Below are positions 63,486 to 64,000 of a DNA stretch of 64,000 nt, piece after piece. Each line of letters opens with the position of its first letter. Position 1 is the first letter of the stretch. The translations under genes and the position numbers were made by a program. The notes under the pieces were generated by a model. It saw only the letters and a program-made list of their open reading frames with translations. It did no database searches and was not told the origin of the DNA. Source of the stretch: Hassallia byssoidea VB512170 (lineage in GTDB: Bacteria; Cyanobacteriota; Cyanobacteriia; Cyanobacteriales; Nostocaceae); NCBI RefSeq assembly GCF_000817785.2, contig NZ_JTCM02000001.1, forward strand, positions 1 to 64,000, read 5' to 3'.

Positions 63486-63632
63486 ACTTAAATATGAATC
63501 AAAGGAGGTAGCAGCACTTTTTTCAGGCTGGCAATTGATGCGATCGCATTCTTTTAGTTTTCCACTTACAGCAGTACTTAGATTTCTGGTAAAATCAAGT
63601 TCTAATAACTGTGCAAACGGGAGAAACTAAAG

Positions 63633-64000
63633 TTGCCTAAAAACATCAACATCAACCTCATCGCTACCATCCGACAAGCGCGGCGACAATTCCGAATCTT
63701 CTACCAATTTTTCTTAACCGCTGTCATCATTATTCTTATCAATAGCTGTAATTCTCAAATTCCGCCTAATCAAACTGCTGATTCTCAAACTTCACCAATT
63801 CAAACTATCACTCAATCGTCAAAATGCGGCAGTCGTAGCAATGCACCTCAAGACAATCCCATTACTGTAAAATATAAAGATAACGCTTTTTCTTGGACTA
63901 AAAATATTAAATGGAATTGCGTTTATAACATTAAATATTTTCCCGCTTCTACCATAGATGCTAGCTTTAATGCGGCACGCGATGCTGCATCTGCTAACGG
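63633..64000 (+). CDS. Partial protein with N-terminal membrane anchor, runs off the window
   Basis: An open frame from TTG 63633, 8 bases after GGGAG at 63620, to the window end (122 codons seen). It starts with a basic stretch and one hydrophobic segment ending in a possible lipobox (TAVIIILINSC). A Thr/Ser/Gln-rich linker follows, then a domain starting SSKCGSRSNAPQDNP with further aromatic residues. The family cannot be told from this part. Being 147 bp after the CHAT-CVNH gene in the same direction, it may belong with it. Confidence 0.55.
   Translation, partial: MPKNININLIATIRQARRQFRIFYQFFLTAVIIILINSCNSQIPPNQTADSQTSPIQTITQSSKCGSRSNAPQDNPITVKYKDNAFSWTKNIKWNCVYNIKYFPASTIDASFNAARDAASAN

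Overview
The window is cyanobacterial chromosome, most likely from a filamentous Nostocales-type genome. The evidence is the very frequent HIP1 octamer GCGATCGC, photosynthesis genes (petM, ycf39), several small families known only from cyanobacteria (DUF2949, the DUF6888/DUF6887 pair), and many heptamer and nonamer short tandem repeats (STRRs) and palindromic repeats between genes. No rRNA, tRNA or CRISPR array was recognised.

Layout. 0-10.5 kb is mostly housekeeping: lpdA, trpC, a DUF192 lipoprotein, an OmpR-type regulator with a degenerate receiver, nadK, ycf39, petM (34 codons) and pdxA, separated by dense interspersed repeats. 10.7-20.2 kb holds a membrane protein, an exported protein followed by a very large TPR-CHAT protein built from near-identical 120-bp units, an Rpn-type nuclease, an LEA-like protein fused to a rhodanese domain without its cysteine, an RNase D-like exonuclease and a CAP-domain protein. 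20.5-24.1 kb has trpB, a SUI1 factor, a frameshifted DUF6888 gene next to DUF6887, a Pmp3-type peptide and a methyltransferase.

24.2-27.15 kb is a mobile-element nest. A 42-bp tandem array is interrupted by a 2.29-kb element with about 61-bp terminal inverted repeats, which carries a dead IS630-type transposase and a GC-rich alpha/beta hydrolase of foreign composition. A 431-bp MITE-like element interrupts the same array. nifJ follows (27.2-31.1 kb); its reading frame has absorbed three blocks of genome repeats.

31.5-35.7 kb has two Spy/LTXXQ-like exported proteins, a NarL-type two-component system and a decayed deaminase gene. 35.7-40.4 kb has a potassium channel and a four-gene set: two TIGR04222-type membrane proteins with Cys/Gly-rich tails, a DUF692/MNIO metalloenzyme and its translationally coupled partner. 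This looks like a peptide-modification (RiPP-like) system acting on membrane-anchored cysteine tails and is the best candidate for an undescribed system here.

40.5-54 kb is again mostly core: rimM, an AvtA-like aminotransferase, the formaldehyde-detoxification pair frmA/fghA, xseA/xseB, DUF711, a TPR protein, SMI1/KNR4, Uma2 proteins and mutS. mutS carries ten copies of a heptamer in frame just before its ATPase domain, so a one-unit slip would disable mismatch repair. 53.8-64 kb holds an AAA ATPase/PIN-like pair, membrane proteins (DedA, ABC-2 permease), a lipoprotein and two related CHAT proteins. One CHAT protein is fused to TPRs and the other to a transmembrane segment plus a cyanovirin-N-like domain. 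A duplicated fragment of the permease 3' end shows that this area grew by segmental duplication.
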